DNA of 64,000 bases from Pseudomonadota bacterium (GCA_020161695.1 JAIUOO010000004.1:186001-250000), one strand, 5' to 3'; counted from the stretch's first letter, positions 51,483 to 61,613 are shown. Program-made: numbers and translations. The notes: generated by a model from the sequence alone, not told the origin.

Positions 51483-52124
51483 ATGGCGGCACCGGTCAAA
51501 TTCCTCTTCGACACCGAGTTCGCCGCAGAGGCGAAGCGCGAGGCCGAGCCCAAGGTGACGCTGGCCGAGCACCGGAACCTGATCGCGCTCGCGCGGCAGG
51601 AGGGACAGGCCGCCGGCTTCCTCGCCGGTGAGGCCGAGGCCATGGCCTCGGTCGAGCGGCAGAAGGCCATCGCATTCGCTGCCATCGGCGATCGCCTGAC
51701 GGCGGCGGCGGACGCGCTGCGCTCGCTGGAGGGCCGGCTCGAGCAGGAGGCCATCGACATCGCGGTTGCAGTTGCGGGCAGGCTCGCCGGCGCGCTGACC
51801 GCGCGCGAACCGCTCGCCGAGATCCGCCGCCTCGTCGGCGACTGCTTCGCCAATCTTCGCGGCGTGCCGCACCTCGTCGTGCGGGTCCATGACAGCCTGA
51901 TGGAACAGGCGCGCGCGGAGCTGACCCGTCTGGCCTCCGAGCGTGGCTTCGAGGGCCGCCTCGTCATTCTCGCCGAGCCCACCATCGCTTCCGGCGATTG
52001 CCGCATCGAGTGGTCGACCGGCGGCATCATGCTCGATCGCGACGAGATAACCATGCGCATCGCCGAAGCGGTCGAACGCTACGTCGCATCCCATCCGGCC
52101 GGAACGTCCGAGGCCCAGTCATGA
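51483..52124 (+). CDS. fliH: Flagellar assembly protein FliH
   Basis: 213 residues. The helical N-terminal part is followed by EQEAIDIAVAVAGRLAGALTAREPLAEIRRLVGDCFANLRGVPHLVVRVHDSLM (in pieces) and a C-terminal domain with ASGDCRIEWSTGGIMLDRD, conserved in FliH/YscL. It binds and restrains the export ATPase FliI, which is not in the window. It starts one base after fliG ends and its stop overlaps fliN (ATGA). Confidence 0.83.
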   Translation: MAAPVKFLFDTEFAAEAKREAEPKVTLAEHRNLIALARQEGQAAGFLAGEAEAMASVERQKAIAFAAIGDRLTAAADALRSLEGRLEQEAIDIAVAVAGRLAGALTAREPLAEIRRLVGDCFANLRGVPHLVVRVHDSLMEQARAELTRLASERGFEGRLVILAEPTIASGDCRIEWSTGGIMLDRDEITMRIAEAVERYVASHPAGTSEAQS

Positions 52125-52483
52125 ACGACACCGACAACGGCATGCCCCTGCCGGACCTGGAGAACGACGGCGACATGGGCCTCGTGCCGGGCGCCGGCGC
52201 CGGACTGATGCAGGCCGACGATGACGGCCCCGCCAAGGATGCCGCCGATCTCGAAGCGGTCTTCGACGTGCCGGTCCATGTCTCCGCCGTGCTCGGCCGC
52301 TCGCGGATGGATGTCGGCGAGCTCCTGAAGCTCGGGCCGGGCACGGTGCTCGAACTCGACCGCAAGGTCGGCGAGGCGATCGACATCTACGTCAACGACC
52401 GTCTCGTCGCGCGCGGCGAAGTGGTGCTCGTCGAGGACAAGCTCGGCGTCACCATGACGGAAATCATCAAGGCCGAGCGGTGA
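52121..52483 (+). CDS. fliN: Flagellar motor switch protein FliN
   Basis: 120 residues. The C-terminal SpoA domain is clear: VFDVPVHVSAVLGRSRMDVGELLKLGPGTVLELDRKVGEAIDIYVNDRLVARGEVVLVEDKLGVTMTEII in consecutive blocks. An acidic N-terminal tail of about 45 residues precedes it. FliN builds the base of the C-ring and helps dock FliH-FliI. FliM is not in this window. The gene overlaps fliH by four bases. Confidence 0.92.
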   Translation: MNDTDNGMPLPDLENDGDMGLVPGAGAGLMQADDDGPAKDAADLEAVFDVPVHVSAVLGRSRMDVGELLKLGPGTVLELDRKVGEAIDIYVNDRLVARGEVVLVEDKLGVTMTEIIKAER

Positions 52484-52496
52484 AGGATCAGAACCC

Positions 52497-53876
<1,380 letters not shown>

Positions 53877-53930
53877 GGCCCCATCCGTCCTCCGACGGGG
53901 CTTCCCCCCTACCGCGTGATCGGTTTTGAT

Positions 53931-53952
53931 GTGACGTGTCGATACACGTCAC
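53931..53952. promoter_or_regulatory. Inverted repeat upstream of nitronate monooxygenase
   Basis: Perfect 9-base arms GTGACGTGT/ACACGTCAC around CGAT lie 27 bases upstream of the gene start. The size and symmetry suit a dimeric repressor site overlapping a promoter. A second, weaker repeat at 53882-53898 (CCGTCCTCCGACGG) may end the flagellar operon. Confidence 0.5.
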
Positions 53953-53979
53953 GCCACCGAGCCACGGATCACGCCACCC

Positions 53980-54984
53980 ATGTCGCTTCCCGCCTCGCTT
54001 GCCGGTCGCCTGCAGCTTCCGGTCATCGGCTCGCCGCTGTTCATCGTTTCGAACCCGGATCTGGTCATTGCCCAGTGCAAGGCCGGCATCGTCGGCTCGT
54101 TTCCGGCGCTGAACGCGCGGCCCGGCCCGGTCCTCGAGGACTGGCTGAAGCGCATTACCGACGAGCTCGGGGCCTATGACGAGGCGCATCCGAACGCGCC
54201 CTCGGCGCCCTTCGCGGTCAATCAGATCGTGCACAAGTCGAACGACCGGCTCATGCACGACGTCGAAATGTGCGTGAAATACAAGGTGCCGGTGGTCATC
54301 ACCTCGCTCGGCGCCCGCCCCGAGCTCAACGAGGCCATCCATTCCTACGGCGGCATCACGCTGCACGACATCATCAACATCACCCATGCCAGGAAGGCGC
54401 TGGAAAAGGGCGCGGACGGCCTGATCGCGGTTGCCGCCGGCGCGGGCGGCCATGCCGGCACGCTGTCGCCCATCGCATTGATCCAGGAAATCCGCGAGTT
54501 CTTCGACGGACCGCTGGCCCTGTCCGGCGCCATCGCTTCGGGGCGCGGTATCCTCGCCGCGCAGGCCATGGGCGCCGATGTCGGCTATATCGGCTCCGCC
54601 TTCATCGCGACGAAGGAAGCCAATGCCGACGAGGCCTACAAGCGGGCAATCGTCGACGGCACGGCCGGCGACATCGTCTATTCCAACCTGTTCACCGGCG
54701 TGCACGGCAACTATCTGCGCGCCTCCATCGTCAATGCCGGCCTCGACCCGGACAACCTGCCGGAGAGCGACCCCTCCAAGATGAGCTTCGGCTCGGGCGG
54801 CTCGTCCAAGTCCAAGGCTTGGCGCGACATCTGGGGCTCCGGGCAGGGCATCGGCGCGGTGAAGGCCGTGGAGAGCGCCGGCGACTTCATCGCCCGCCTG
54901 AAGCGCGAATATGCGCAGGCCCAGAAGGAGATGGCGGCCGTCAGCGCGTGGCCGCTGCGCGAGGCGCAGCGCCTCGCAAGCTGA
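53980..54984 (+). CDS. Nitronate monooxygenase (2-nitropropane dioxygenase family)
   Basis: 334-residue FMN TIM-barrel enzyme. LAGRLQLPVIGSPLFIVSNPDLV, the FMN phosphate-binding blocks GGHAGTLSPIAL and ALSGAIASGRGILAAQAMGADVGYIGSAFIAT, and the catalytic His in the GGHAG block are seen. It oxidises alkyl nitronates such as propionate 3-nitronate, a plant and fungal toxin. Related enzymes can be NADH:quinone reductases or enoyl reductases. It is a single gene, probably with its own repressor site upstream. Confidence 0.86.
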   Translation: MSLPASLAGRLQLPVIGSPLFIVSNPDLVIAQCKAGIVGSFPALNARPGPVLEDWLKRITDELGAYDEAHPNAPSAPFAVNQIVHKSNDRLMHDVEMCVKYKVPVVITSLGARPELNEAIHSYGGITLHDIINITHARKALEKGADGLIAVAAGAGGHAGTLSPIALIQEIREFFDGPLALSGAIASGRGILAAQAMGADVGYIGSAFIATKEANADEAYKRAIVDGTAGDIVYSNLFTGVHGNYLRASIVNAGLDPDNLPESDPSKMSFGSGGSSKSKAWRDIWGSGQGIGAVKAVESAGDFIARLKREYAQAQKEMAAVSAWPLREAQRLAS

Positions 54985-55090
54985 CCCTCAGGCCGGCTTG
55001 ACGCGGCCGCCCGCCGCGTCATCCTGACAGGCAACCCCCGAACGATGCCGGCTGCGCGCCGGCGGAACGGCCCTGCGCCGGGGGAAGCCC

Positions 55091-55891
55091 ATGACCGAAC
55101 CGCCATCGCCTGCTGCCGCGCCTCTGCCGCGCGACCCGATCATCCGCGCGGCGACGGCGGGAGACATCAAGGCGGCGCTTGAGAGCGGCTGGGGCGATCT
55201 CCGGGCTGCTCCGGCCTATGGGCTGTTCTTCGGGGCGATCTACTGGCTTGGCGGGCTGGCGCTGCTGATCCTGCCTGCCCGTTTCGGCTATGTCTGGGCG
55301 GTGTTCCCGCTGGCGGCCGGCTTCGCGCTGATCGGGCCCTTCGTCGCGGTCGGGCTCTACGAGGTGTCGCGGCTGCGCGAGCAGGGGCAGGCGCCGACAT
55401 GGCGGGGCGTGCTCGCCACGGTCTGGCGGCAGGGCGGGAGCGAATTGTCCTGGCTCGCCTTCCTGACCATCTTCATCTTCATCATCTGGATGTACCAGGT
55501 GCGCATGCTGTACGCGCTGTTCTTCGGCTTCGCGACGCTGGACCCCGTCGCCTTTGCCCGCGCGCTGTTCCTGACCGCCGACGGCTGGACGTTCCTCACC
55601 GTCGGCACGATCGTCGGCGCGGCGATGGCGCTGGTCACCTTTTCGGTCACGGTCGTGTCCTTTCCGCTGCTGCTCGACCGCGACCTTGACGTCGTCACCG
55701 CCATCATCACCTCCGTCCGGGCGGTGCAGGCAAGCCCCGCGGTGATGCTCGGCTGGGGGGCGGTGACCGCCGTCGTCATCTTCCTCGCCATGGCGCCGCT
55801 GTTCGCCGGCCTTCTCGTGGTGCTGCCGCTCTGGGGGCACGCGACATGGCACCTCTATCGCCGGCTGGTGAGCTTTCCAGCGCAGGCGTAG
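55091..55891 (+). CDS. DUF2189 integral membrane protein
   Basis: 266 residues with six hydrophobic helices. Conserved blocks of the family are AALESGWGDLRAAPAYGLFFGAIYWLGG, LIGPFVAVGLYEVSRLREQG and ASPAVMLGWGAVTAVVIFLAM in pieces. A polar N-terminal stretch (to about 45) precedes the membrane part. Function is unknown; members are often near respiratory-chain genes, which is not the case here. Confidence 0.85.
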   Translation: MTEPPSPAAAPLPRDPIIRAATAGDIKAALESGWGDLRAAPAYGLFFGAIYWLGGLALLILPARFGYVWAVFPLAAGFALIGPFVAVGLYEVSRLREQGQAPTWRGVLATVWRQGGSELSWLAFLTIFIFIIWMYQVRMLYALFFGFATLDPVAFARALFLTADGWTFLTVGTIVGAAMALVTFSVTVVSFPLLLDRDLDVVTAIITSVRAVQASPAVMLGWGAVTAVVIFLAMAPLFAGLLVVLPLWGHATWHLYRRLVSFPAQA

Positions 55892-55982
55892 CCGACCTGC
55901 CGCCGTGGCAGAGTTCTTGCCTCGACCTCTCCCGTGATCGACCGGCCGCGATGCCCCGTGGCCGCCATCAGGGAGCACCGCC

Positions 55983-57029
55983 ATGATCTTCTCGAAGGGC
56001 CCGAGCCGCCGGGCCGTCACTGCCGGCCTCGGTGCCAGCCTGTTCGCGCCGGCCGTCCGCGCGCAGGCCCTCACCACGATCAAGTTCACGCTGGGCTGGA
56101 AGACGCAGGGGTCCGACGCGCCCTATTTCGTGGCGCGCGACAAGGGCTATTTCCGCGAGGCAGGCCTCGACGTGGTCATCGACCAGGGCGAGGGTTCAGG
56201 AGCGACCGTCACGCGCATCATGGGCGGTGCCTACGAAGCGGGCTTCGGCGACATCAATGCGATCATCCAGAATGCAGCCACGCGGCCGGCGGACACGCCG
56301 GTCATGGTCTACCAGATGTGGAACCAGCCGCCCTTCGCCTTCGTCGCGAAAAAGTCGAGCGGCATTGCAACGGTGAAGGACCTCGAGGGCCGCAAGCTCG
56401 GCGGCGCGCCCGGCACGCCGACCACGCGGCTGCTGCCGGTCTTCGCCAAGGCCAACAATCTCGATCTCGCCAGGCTTGCCGTCACCAGCATGGCGCCGAA
56501 CCTGCAGGAGCCGATGCTGATCCAGGGCCAGATCGACGCGGCGCTGGTTTTCAACATCACCAGCTACTTCAATCTCGTGCTGAACCGGCAGGACCCCGAC
56601 AAGGACTTCGTCTGGTTCGCCTTCGGCGACCACGGCCTCGATCTCTATTCCAACGGCATGATGGTGTCGCAGAAGCTGATCCGCGACAATCCGCGCGCGG
56701 TGGCGGGCCTCGTCCGCGCCGTCAACAAGGCCAATGTCGAGGTCGGGCTCGACCAGAATGTCGGCATGGCGGCGGTGAAGAGTTTCGACGGCCTGGTCAA
56801 CATCCCGGTCGAGAAGCGCCGTCTGCAATATGCCTTCGACAAGCTGATCATGTCGCCGGAGCTGCGCGAGATCGGCGCGGGCGATGTCAAGGACGACCGT
56901 CTGACGCGGGCCATCGGCATGGTGGTGACGGGCTACGAGCTGCCGCGCGCGCCGACCGCAGGCGAGATCTTCAACCGCACCTTCCTGCCGCCGCGGGCCG
57001 AGCGCGAGATGACCTACAAGATCACCTGA
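55983..57029 (+). CDS. Periplasmic solute-binding protein, NMT1/SsuA-like ABC family
   Basis: 348 residues. A twin-arginine-like leader (SRRAVTAGLGASLFAPAVRAQA) is cut near residue 29. The mature part, TTIKFTLGWKTQGSDAPYFVARDKGYFREAGLDVVID in pieces, with GSGATVTRIMGGAYEAGFGD, is the NMT1/ThiY/SsuA type that binds nitrate, sulfonates, taurine, aliphatic or pyrimidine compounds. No permease or ATPase is in the window, so the transporter must be assembled from distant genes or lie elsewhere. Confidence 0.88.
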   Translation: MIFSKGPSRRAVTAGLGASLFAPAVRAQALTTIKFTLGWKTQGSDAPYFVARDKGYFREAGLDVVIDQGEGSGATVTRIMGGAYEAGFGDINAIIQNAATRPADTPVMVYQMWNQPPFAFVAKKSSGIATVKDLEGRKLGGAPGTPTTRLLPVFAKANNLDLARLAVTSMAPNLQEPMLIQGQIDAALVFNITSYFNLVLNRQDPDKDFVWFAFGDHGLDLYSNGMMVSQKLIRDNPRAVAGLVRAVNKANVEVGLDQNVGMAAVKSFDGLVNIPVEKRRLQYAFDKLIMSPELREIGAGDVKDDRLTRAIGMVVTGYELPRAPTAGEIFNRTFLPPRAEREMTYKIT

Positions 57030-57076
57030 TCGACGGGGCAGCGGGATGGTGGTCTGAAAGTTGCCGATCCCATTCG

Positions 57077-57166
57077 CGTCATGCCCGGCCCTGTGCCGGG
57101 CGTCCACGTCTTGAGCATTTTGCGTGGAGACAGTCGTGGATGGCCGGGACGAGCCCGGCCATGACG
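57077..57166. repeat. Palindromic intergenic repeat (about 90 bp)
   Basis: The ends CGTCATG and CATGACG are inverted, and the two halves CGTCATGCCCGGCC..CGTCCACG and CGTGGATGGCCGGG..CCCGGCCATGACG are imperfect reverse complements of about 32 bases with inner CCGGGC-type hairpins. It lies between convergent genes. Repeats with this CATGGCCGGGCTCGTCCCGGCCATCCACG-like core are widespread in Hyphomicrobiales as I remember; it could also act as a bidirectional terminator. Confidence 0.75.
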
Positions 57167-57206
57167 AAGGGGACTGCGGCCATGCGAGAGCCTGACCGCT
57201 CGCTCT

Positions 57207-58124
57207 CTACGACCCCGGAACGATGCCCTCGGGCAGGCCGGCGACGTGATCCGCGATGGCGCCGGCCGTTGTGATCCAGACGTCGTCGCGCCGGGCCGCG
57301 ACATGCGCCAGGGCGCGGCGGAGCTGCCGCAGGCGGTAGGGCTGCCCCACGATATAGGGGTGCAGCGCGATCCCCATGACCAGCGGCATGGCCTTCGACT
57401 GGTCCAGCATCTCGTCGAACTGGTCGATGATCATGTCCGCGAACTGGCCGGCCGAATCCTTGCGCGCGACGATGGCGGGGATGTCGTTCAGCTCCTGCGG
57501 ATAGGGCAGGGACAGGATGCGGCCGCCATCGCGCGTCGCAAACCAGATGGGCTGGTCGTCCTGGCACCAGTCGAGCAGGTAGGCATAGCCGCCCTCCCTG
57601 AGCAGGTCCGGCGTGACCAGGCTCTGCGAGATCCACGGGCCCAGCCAGCCTTTGGGGGTCTTGCCTTCGGCGGCGAGGACGGCGGCGGTCGTCTCGTCGA
57701 TCAGCGTCTTCTCCGACATCTCGTCGAGCACGCCCTGCCGCTCCGAATTGGTGCGGCCGTGGCCGAGCACCTCGTCGCCGCGCGCGCGGAAGGCATCCAT
57801 CACCTCGGGGCAGTAGCCGTAGATCGACGAGTTGACGAGGACCGAGGCGGGCAGGGCCAATCGGTCGAACAGCTCGATCATCCGCCAGACGCCGACCCTG
57901 TTGCCGTAGTCGCGCCAGGCGTAGTTCAGCACGTCCGGCTGCGGGCCGCCGGGAGCGAGTTCCGCGCCGAGGCCGGCGCCGAAGGCGAAATGCTCGAGAT
58001 TGACGCCGAGATAGACCGCCAACCGCTTGCCGCCCGGAAAGTCATAGACCGGCCGCCGGGTGATGGCGCTGTAGGCATAACGCCCGTGCGAGGGCAGGGA
58101 CGGGGGAATGGCGTTTGAGGTCAT
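57207..58124 (-). CDS. Polysaccharide deacetylase family protein (PuuE/allantoinase-like)
   Basis: 305 residues from ATG 58124. NodB-type TIM barrel with LPASVLVNSSIYGYCPEVMDAF, EVLGHGRTNSERQGVLDEMSE and the later LPYPQELNDIPAIVARK. The HGRTNSE and the position of PYPxEVND resemble cyclase-like deacetylases of the PuuE group (allantoinase or amide hydrolase) rather than chitin deacetylase. The substrate is not known. No signal peptide is seen, so it is cytoplasmic. Confidence 0.78.
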   Translation of the reverse strand: MTSNAIPPSLPSHGRYAYSAITRRPVYDFPGGKRLAVYLGVNLEHFAFGAGLGAELAPGGPQPDVLNYAWRDYGNRVGVWRMIELFDRLALPASVLVNSSIYGYCPEVMDAFRARGDEVLGHGRTNSERQGVLDEMSEKTLIDETTAAVLAAEGKTPKGWLGPWISQSLVTPDLLREGGYAYLLDWCQDDQPIWFATRDGGRILSLPYPQELNDIPAIVARKDSAGQFADMIIDQFDEMLDQSKAMPLVMGIALHPYIVGQPYRLRQLRRALAHVAARRDDVWITTAGAIADHVAGLPEGIVPGS

Positions 58125-58295
58125 GCGCGCCTGACGGAAATGGGGACTGACGGAATGCCTGATGGCCGCCCGGCGAGGCAAGCTCCGTGCCGTGCCGCCC
58201 TACCCGGCTCCGCTCGCATGGGGATCATCCCGCTTCCCCGATTGCCTTCGGGCGCGGGGTGGGGATGATCGGGCGCCTCCCATACCGGAACCGCC

Positions 58296-59267
58296 ATGAC
58301 CGCTTTTCCAGCCCTTTCGGACCTCACCATCGGCTTCGGCCATTCCGCCTACCGGCTCGGCGACGAGTTCGCGCGGCGCAATACCGGCATCCGCTTCGAG
58401 GAATTCCGGTCCGCGGCCGATTTCCACGCGCGCATCGGGGCGTTCGACGTGGTCTGCGTCTCGGCCTTCTGGCGCAACGCGCCGCTGGAGAATGCCGGGA
58501 AGCTCAGGTTCATCCAGTCGGTGAGCGCCGGCATCGACGTGTTCGGTCTCGACGCTCTCAGGGCGAGGGGGGTGCAACTCGCCAGCGCCAAGGGCGCCAA
58601 CGCCAACGCGGTTGCCGAGCACGCGATGGGGCTGATCCTCGCCCTGTCGCGCATGATCCATACGGCGCGCGACAATCAGGCGAGGAAGCACTGGCGCGGC
58701 ATGATAGGCGACCCCGCCGCCCGCGAGGACGAGATTGCCGGCAAGACCCTGCTGATCGTGGGCCTGGGCGGAATCGGCGGGCGCATCGCGCGTTTCGCCA
58801 AGGCCTTCGACATGCGCGTCCTCGGCCTGAAGCGCGACACGTCCGCGAAGGTGGAGAACGTTGACGCCCTGTTCGGTCCGGCGGAACTCGACCGGGCGCT
58901 CGGCGAGGCGGACATCGTCGTCCTGACGTGCCCGCTGACCGCCGAGACGGAAGGGCTCATCAACGCTGCACGCCTGAAGGCCATGAAGCCGACCGCGCAT
59001 CTCATCAACTGCGCGCGGGGCAAGGTTGTGGACGAGGATGCGCTGGTCGCGGCACTCCGGTCCGGGACCATCGCCGCTGCCGGGCTCGACGTGACGCGCG
59101 AGGAGCCGCTGCCGGAGGTATCGCCGCTCTGGACGATGGAGAATGTGCTCATCACCCCTCACACCGGTGGCGAGACGGCGGCCTACGAGAAGCGCGTCAT
59201 CGACCTTCTGGTCGATAATCTCGGCCGCATCGCCCGCGGCGAAGCGTTGGTGAATCAGGTCGTGTGA
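58296..59267 (+). CDS. D-2-hydroxyacid dehydrogenase (NAD-dependent)
   Basis: 323 residues. The Rossmann motif LLIVGLGGIGGRIARFAKAFDMRVLGLKRD (in pieces), the catalytic Arg in HLINCARGKVVDEDAL, Glu in LDVTREEPLPEVSPLW and His in ITPHTGGETAAY form the D-isomer-specific dehydrogenase site. It would reduce 2-keto acids to D-2-hydroxy acids, or the reverse, with NAD(H). Substrate unknown; the divergent deacetylase and downstream esterase do not suggest one. Confidence 0.88.
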   Translation: MTAFPALSDLTIGFGHSAYRLGDEFARRNTGIRFEEFRSAADFHARIGAFDVVCVSAFWRNAPLENAGKLRFIQSVSAGIDVFGLDALRARGVQLASAKGANANAVAEHAMGLILALSRMIHTARDNQARKHWRGMIGDPAAREDEIAGKTLLIVGLGGIGGRIARFAKAFDMRVLGLKRDTSAKVENVDALFGPAELDRALGEADIVVLTCPLTAETEGLINAARLKAMKPTAHLINCARGKVVDEDALVAALRSGTIAAAGLDVTREEPLPEVSPLWTMENVLITPHTGGETAAYEKRVIDLLVDNLGRIARGEALVNQVV

Positions 59268-59363
59268 CGATAGGGAACGTCCGGCGCTTGCGCCGGTTGC
59301 TTTCCTAGCCGGCTACCTCCCATTCTGGAGCGGGGGACGAATCGCGCCGGCCGGCGAGGATCC

Positions 59364-60311
59364 ATGGCTGACGTCAATCTGAAGCGTGGCATGGCCCATC
59401 TCGTCGCGGCCCTGCTCCTGTTGGCGACGCTCCAGCAGGTATCAGCGCAGAGCGTGCGGACTGCCGAGTACCAGACCGGCGACGGCAACCGCACGGCGAT
59501 CATCGTCGATCATGGCCGCAACCGGCCTGCTCCGGTCGTTGTCGTTCTCCATGGCGCGCTCGGCACGTCCGAGCAGATCCGCCGCTACATGGCGTGGGAC
59601 GAGGTTGCTGCCCGCGAGGGCCTGATCGTCGTCTATCCCCAGGGTGTCGCGAATTCCTGGAACGACGGCCGCCCGCCCGATGCGCGACGCTTCAATCCGG
59701 CGAGCCGCGTCGATGACGTCGGGTTCATCCGGCGGATCGTCGGCGAGCTCAACGTGGCCGGCAAGGTCGACAGGCAGCGGGTGTTCATCACCGGCCTGTC
59801 GAATGGCGGCCACCTGACCTACCGACTGATCTGCGAGGCCAACGACCTGTTCGCCGCCGGGGCGGCCATCATCGCCAACCTCTCGGTGATGTGGACGCGT
59901 TCATGCGGCGGGCGGCCGATCCCGGTTCTCGTCATGAGCGGCACGGAGGATCGCATCTCGCCATGGGAGGGGCAGGCGCGGCCGGGCGATGCCGGCGGTC
60001 TCACCCTGTCCGCGCTGGAGACGTTCGCATTCTTCCGCGCGCGCAACGGCTGCACCGGCGCGGGCGAAAAGCCGCTGGCGCGGCAGGGGGCGTCGGACAA
60101 TACGCGGGTCGTGCTGATGGACGGTACCGGCTGCCGCCATGCGACCAGTCTCTACCGGATCGAAGGCGGCGGCCATCAGGCGCCCGCGCGCGCGGGGCGC
60201 ACGATGCGACCGCTCGTCGGTGCCATGCTTGGTCAGCAAAATCACGATATCGAGGCGGCCGAGGAGATCTGGGCCTTCTTCAAGGAACGCGCGCGCCCCG
60301 CAATCCCCTGA
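59364..60311 (+). CDS. Secreted esterase, PHB-depolymerase/feruloyl-esterase family (LpqC-like)
   Basis: 315 residues with a signal peptide (MADVNLKRGMAHLVAALLLLATLQQVSA). PVVVVLHGALGTSEQIR supplies the oxyanion region, nucleophile Ser in VFITGLSNGGHLTYRL, Asp in MSGTEDRISPW and His in EGGGHQAPA. Members hydrolyse short-chain polyhydroxybutyrate, feruloyl esters or acetylated sugars. The protein acts in the periplasm or outside. It converges with the YHS gene with 5 bases between. Confidence 0.87.
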   Translation: MADVNLKRGMAHLVAALLLLATLQQVSAQSVRTAEYQTGDGNRTAIIVDHGRNRPAPVVVVLHGALGTSEQIRRYMAWDEVAAREGLIVVYPQGVANSWNDGRPPDARRFNPASRVDDVGFIRRIVGELNVAGKVDRQRVFITGLSNGGHLTYRLICEANDLFAAGAAIIANLSVMWTRSCGGRPIPVLVMSGTEDRISPWEGQARPGDAGGLTLSALETFAFFRARNGCTGAGEKPLARQGASDNTRVVLMDGTGCRHATSLYRIEGGGHQAPARAGRTMRPLVGAMLGQQNHDIEAAEEIWAFFKERARPAIP

Positions 60312-60316
60312 ACTGG

Positions 60317-60835
60317 TCAGGGAACGAGCTGGTTCCTGATCTGCGGCCAGTGCGTCTCGGCCTTCTCGATTACCGCGGCGGGCGCCTCGGCGAAGGTGGC
60401 GCGGTTCCGCTCTGAATGAAATACGTAGAGCCGCTCGCGGTGGATCAGCCAGATCGAGGGATGACCGCCGGTCGGAATGCCCTCCGACACCGCGACCGGG
60501 TCGTATCCGCCGAAGCGCGGCTCGTAGACGGCGGGAGCCTGCATGAAGGCGTCGCGGTTGCCCTCGTTGCGGAACCGCCAGGTGGCGCCGGCCCAGGACA
60601 GTTCGTAGCTGTCGGCGCCCTGCTGCGGGCCGCCTTCGGTGAAATAGGCCACGGGATCGAAGCCGTAGAGCGCGAGCCCGGTCAGGCGATCGGTGACGAC
60701 GCGTTCGGTCGTGGCGGCCCGGGTCGAGGATTCGCTGGTCATGCCGATCAGGACCGCGACGCCTGCATAGAGCGCGGTCACCGCCAGCGTCCAGGCGAGA
60801 GGCCGGAAGAATTGCCTCATCACGGACATGTTCAT
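60317..60835 (-). CDS. Membrane-anchored YHS-domain protein
   Basis: 172 residues. A single N-terminal helix (LAWTLAVTALYAGVAVLIGM) anchors a periplasmic YHS-like domain: LTGLALYGFDPVAYFTEGGPQQGADSYELSWAGATWRFRNEGNRDAF in consecutive blocks, then a Cys-free remainder. YHS domains often bind metal (the family name comes from Tyr-His-Ser), but the metal cysteine is absent here. Start 60835 is used; ATG 60829 is equally possible. Function unknown; probably controlled from the region shared with eipA. Confidence 0.75.
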   Translation of the reverse strand: MNMSVMRQFFRPLAWTLAVTALYAGVAVLIGMTSESSTRAATTERVVTDRLTGLALYGFDPVAYFTEGGPQQGADSYELSWAGATWRFRNEGNRDAFMQAPAVYEPRFGGYDPVAVSEGIPTGGHPSIWLIHRERLYVFHSERNRATFAEAPAAVIEKAETHWPQIRNQLVP

Positions 60836-60881
60836 CCCCGAATCTTGCTGATGTACCGGTTCTGGACGATGGCCCCAGACA

Positions 60882-60938
60882 GTAACCAGATCCTTACCCG
60901 GAACGCCAAAATTCCGGCCTGGTGACCAAATGGTTACC
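60882..60938. promoter_or_regulatory. Two related 17-bp sites between the YHS gene and eipA
   Basis: GTAACCAGATCCTTACC (60882-60898) and GTGACCAAATGGTTACC (60922-60938) match at 13 of 17 positions and lie exactly 40 bases apart, about four helical turns. Each is a partial palindrome. The second contains GTAACCAT on the minus strand, one base from the CtrA half-site TTAACCAT. In Brucella, eipA is activated by CtrA. Confidence 0.45.
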
Positions 60939-61013
60939 TTCGCCGCTTAGCATGTCTTGACCATCGGCGCGCCGGCTCAGGCGCCCTTGCCGATCACTTT
61001 TCGAGAGGTGACC

Positions 61014-61613
61014 ATGCGTCGTCCTGACTTTCTTGACCGCCGTGCCCTGATCGCCGGGCTTGGCGCGACGGCCGTCGCCGGTCTGTCGCGACCTGCCCTA
61101 GCGCAGCGCTCCTACGGCTCCGAATCGCCGCGCACCTTCTCCGGCAGCGAGATCGTCGGCACCGGCCATCGATTCTTCGGCTCGACGAGCCGGGGGCTGG
61201 CCAATCTGGTCGAGCGCGCTACCCAGCAGTGGGGCCATCCGAGCGCCTACATCCTCGGACAGGAGGGCTCGGGCGCCTTCATCGCCGGCCTGCGCTATGG
61301 CGAGGGCATGCTCTACACGAAGAACGGCAACGATTCCAAAGTGTTCTGGCAGGGCCCGTCGCTCGGCTTCGATTTCGGCGGCGACGGCGCGCGGACCATG
61401 ATGCTGGCCTATCGCGTGCGCGGGGTGGAGGATCTGGAGCGGCGTTTCGTCGGTATCGACGGTTCGGCCTATCTGGTCGGCGGTCTCGGCATGACGGCGC
61501 TCGGGTCGGGCAACATGCTGGTAGTTCCGATCCGCACCGGTGTCGGCGCCCGCCTCGGCGTCAATGGCGGCTATCTGAAGTTCACGGGGCGGCCGACCTG
61601 GAACCCCTTCTGA
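61014..61613 (+). CDS. eipA: EipA-like envelope integrity protein (DUF1134)
   Basis: 199 residues. The leader RRPDFLDRRALIAGLGATAVAGLSRPALA (in pieces) is a Tat-type or Sec signal cut near QRSY. The DUF1134 beta-barrel region runs from TFSGSEIVGTGHRFFGSTSRGLANLVERA to RTGVGARLGVNGGYLKFTGRPTWNPF (in pieces). In Brucella EipA is periplasmic and needed for envelope stress resistance. The ATG has GAGAGGTG before it. Two related operator-like sites lie upstream. Confidence 0.87.
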   Translation: MRRPDFLDRRALIAGLGATAVAGLSRPALAQRSYGSESPRTFSGSEIVGTGHRFFGSTSRGLANLVERATQQWGHPSAYILGQEGSGAFIAGLRYGEGMLYTKNGNDSKVFWQGPSLGFDFGGDGARTMMLAYRVRGVEDLERRFVGIDGSAYLVGGLGMTALGSGNMLVVPIRTGVGARLGVNGGYLKFTGRPTWNPF

